Source: Antilocapra americana (lineage: Eukaryota > Chordata > Mammalia > Artiodactyla > Antilocapridae). From it: a stretch of DNA of 64,000 nt. Location: the NCBI GenBank assembly GCA_007570785.1, contig ML664199.1:17326523-17390522 (forward strand), given 5' to 3'. How positions within the stretch are numbered: the stretch's first letter is position 1; each line of letters opens with the position of its first letter. Under the pieces are notes generated by a model. The model worked only from the letters and a program-made list of their open reading frames with translations, ran no database searches and had not been told where the DNA came from. A program made the position numbers and the translations under genes. Shown here one piece after another: positions 61,640 to 64,000 of this stretch.

Positions 61640-62110
61640 TGTGTAAAGGATTATACCTGAAAAGGCCTTGAAAGATGAGTATGATTTAAACATGTTCCAA
61701 AGGAGAGGTCATGGTAGGCAGAGGGATTTATATGAGCAAAGGAACCAGGAACAAGGAAGGTGTAACAGGGGACTAACAGTTCATTGGGGGTGGTGTTAGC
61801 TTAACAGTAGGAAAAATACAGCCAGAAAGGTGAGTGGGAGCCCAACAGGTAATAGTTTTTTGAGGTTATTCAGCAGGCAGTGGGGAGTCACCATAGGTGC
61901 TTAGCCTCTGTGTTTAAGGAAGAGGACGTGAGCAGGCTTTCCACACTTGCTGGTTGACTGATAGTCGGCCCACCAGGGCAAGAGCGTGGTTTGGCCTGGG
62001 GGCAGGAAGGTTTAGGAGCCTCCTTAGCAGACTGTGCAGTATTTGCTTCTGAGTAAGAAGAGCTTAAATGAGGACAGTGCACCAGGAGCCTGTGGGTGGC
62101 AGAAAGAGTA
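61640..62110 (-). repeat. L2 LINE fragment (reverse, tentative)
   Basis: Blocks such as ggtaggcagagggatttatatgagcaaagg (about 61711-61740), ggcagtggggagtcaccata and aagaggacgtgagcaggctt follow reversed L2 style. It is diverged. Confidence 0.45.
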
Positions 62111-63419
62111 AGTAACACGCAGTCCCTCCTTGTGGCCTGCTGCTGGGCGGCACAGCGCCCTACTCTGCACAGAACCTACCTCTCTCTGCCCCACAGATCC
62201 CTGCAGCAGAACCCCAAAGATTGACTGTGGACAGCATAGAGCAGACCTGTGTGGGGCAATCCAATGGGCTGTAACTCCCTTGTTAACAAAATTCTAATTG
62301 TAGGTGTCATCTTCGCGTGAGCTATCATAATGTTTTTTAATGCGGAGAAGTATTCAAAATGCGAAAGAATTTGTTTATAGGGCTGGAGTTTTTTAGACCC
62401 TCTCAGCTGTGAGCAGATACTGAGAAAAAATTGTATGTGAGTGAAAGTTTACAGTTTCTACAAATATAGAACAGGAAGTTAAACTCCCAAGGGCAGGTCG
62501 AGATCATGAGGCTGCCAGGCAGGCTTCTTGCTATTTTCTGGTACATCAGATTCACTGATAGGTTTACTGCAGGAAGCTGAGATAAAATTATCTTTGTGCC
62601 AGCCCATTAAGTGATTTCTCAGTATAAACACAAAATTAAAATTCCTTTGGCTGTGGTAAATCTTTGTACATAACCCATGCCTTACTGTGGAAAGACATCC
62701 TCCCTGAGCCGTAGATCTTTGTGCTGAGATAAAGAATCTTTTTGAAATCACTGTGATAAAAAATTTAATAACTTGCTCATTAGTTGATCTTTCTAATCAC
62801 CACCCACTATGAAAAGGGGATTGATGTTCCCCAGGTCATTTGAAGACAGGGAGCTAAAAAAAGCAGTTGCTGTCATTCATCCTGTGGTTTTGATCTTGAT
62901 TATTAGTTGTCCTTAGCTATTGTTAGTTGCCCGGTGTCCCAGAGAGCATCCGTTTAAATACAATTGTAAACAAGTTAAAAAAAGGTCTTGCCTGCTCACT
63001 CCTTCCCAGTCATCTCCCGTTTTGTGTTAAATTATACACAGGGCCAGGGCCGGCACTTTTTCCCTGACCTTCCTCCAGTTCTGTCTCCGTGGGGCCCACA
63101 TTGACAGAGCCAGACACAGGAGTTGGTCACAGGGGCCCTGGAGTGGGAAGAGTAGCTGTCGCCCCCTCTTCCATTGGCTGCCTCAGTGATCCCGGGCAGG
63201 GAGCTTTCCCACCCTGTGCCCCGGTGGTCTTGTCTTTGAGAGAAACAACCCTATTCACTTCTATACTAGCAGCAGTGGAGGTGCACAAGTGAATGCACAT
63301 TGAAAAAAAAGCCCACTGTGTCAGCAAAGAGCATTCTGTGTGTTCTCTCCTTGGTGTGTCCTGAACTGAGTACCTCCTTCATCATTGCCATACCCCAAAG
63401 ACTGGCCACCTTCATTTGT

Positions 63420-63740
63420 TTGCTCCCTCCCTCAGTAAATATTTATTGACCACTCACTCTCTATATATACAGCACGTTAGGAGGGGAGGGGCAAAGTGGC
63501 ACTCAGTCTTATAAGACTAATGAAATGTGCATAAGTAATCATAGTGCCTGACAGAAAGCAGAGCGTAAACAAAGTCCTTTAGAGGACAGAGACAGTCATT
63601 CCAGCTGCAGGGATCAGAAATTACTGTGAGGGAGTGTTAGCTTCTAAACTGGGCCTGGAGGATAGGAAGAATGTGATGGGGATAGGGTGAAGGCTCTTTC
63701 AGGCAAAGGGAAGTTGAAGGTGGAAGGAATAATGGAAATT
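63420..63740 (-). repeat. L2 LINE fragment (reverse)
   Basis: Reversed L2 wording: cagtaaatatttattgaccac at the 3' end, then aaactgggcctggaggatag and tcaggcaaagggaagttgaag. Confidence 0.55.
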
Positions 63741-63888
63741 GCTGGGGTGGTGATGGTGGTGGTGGTGAATAGTTCAATTTGGTTCAGATCTATGGCGCCT
63801 TAGAAGAACCAGTAGACTGTAGAATGAGAAATGTCTAGAGTGGTGCTTGCCACTTAGAGGAAGCTTGATGAATATTCGATGGATGTAT

Positions 63889-63915
63889 GAAAGGAAGGGA
63901 GGGAGGGAAGGAAAG
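63889..63915. repeat. Purine-rich (GGGA/GGAA)n simple repeat
   Basis: A short imperfect run of gaaaggaagggagggagggaa type. Confidence 0.8.
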
Positions 63916-64000
63916 TTAGGGGAAGTTGTAGAGGACTTTGGGACTTATTTTTCAGACTTCAGGGCACTTTTTGAGTAGTTTGGCCTTAGAGGAAGTATGC

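Larger units (their letters stand above)
61509..64000 (+). other. SPTBN1: SPTBN1 intron after the last visible exon (partial)
   Basis: It begins with the donor GTAAGG and continues past the window end. The next coding exon, expected to start with the rest of D255 (ISVDHPDEKS in human), is not present. Apart from L2-like pieces, nothing is recognised. Confidence 0.9.

Overview
This is a piece of a ruminant (bovid-type, Pecora) nuclear genome. The evidence is the dense set of BovB/RTE LINEs, Bov-tA SINEs and CHR-type cetartiodactyl SINEs, on a background of old mammalian repeats (MIR, L2, MER5A, MER20, a MaLR-type LTR). I cannot separate cattle from sheep, goat or buffalo by eye. There are no bacterial or viral operons here.

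The one gene I can support is SPTBN1 (non-erythroid beta-II spectrin), on the + strand. Five consecutive coding exons lie at 41804-41955, 55637-55810, 59471-59562, 60951-61031 and 61393-61508. They have canonical AG/GT borders and join in frame (152, 174, 92, 81 and 116 nt). Together they encode about residues 50-255 of the human protein: all of calponin-homology domain CH1, the inter-CH linker and most of CH2, which form the F-actin-binding head. The first coding exon, with the usual start codon, lies upstream of the window. The rest of CH2 and the spectrin repeats lie downstream.

Layout: 1-41803 is intron upstream of the first visible exon. It is rich in repeats and includes a near-full-length decayed BovB (19824-23000), a 1.3-kb BovB fragment (12906-14231), many Bov-tA SINEs, an L1 insertion that contains a 400-base assembly gap (30997-32385), and two striking hairpins (1414-1488 and 18579-18626). 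41956-55636 is a 13.7-kb intron. It holds a complete twin-primed (internally inverted) L1 at 52561-54353, whose ORF2 carries an in-frame duplication of its C-terminal zinc-knuckle-like motif. 55811-61392 is the compact CH-domain exon cluster, with introns of 3.7, 1.4 and 0.36 kb. 61509-64000 is the start of the next intron.

I found no convincing undescribed biological system. The most interesting signals concern retrotransposition: two L1 insertions with the layout expected from twin priming, a duplicated zinc-knuckle motif in one ORF2, and serial SINE insertion at one target site. Two perfect inverted repeats that no repeat family I know explains also deserve a check. I did not find the alternative first exon of the short SPTBN1 isoform.
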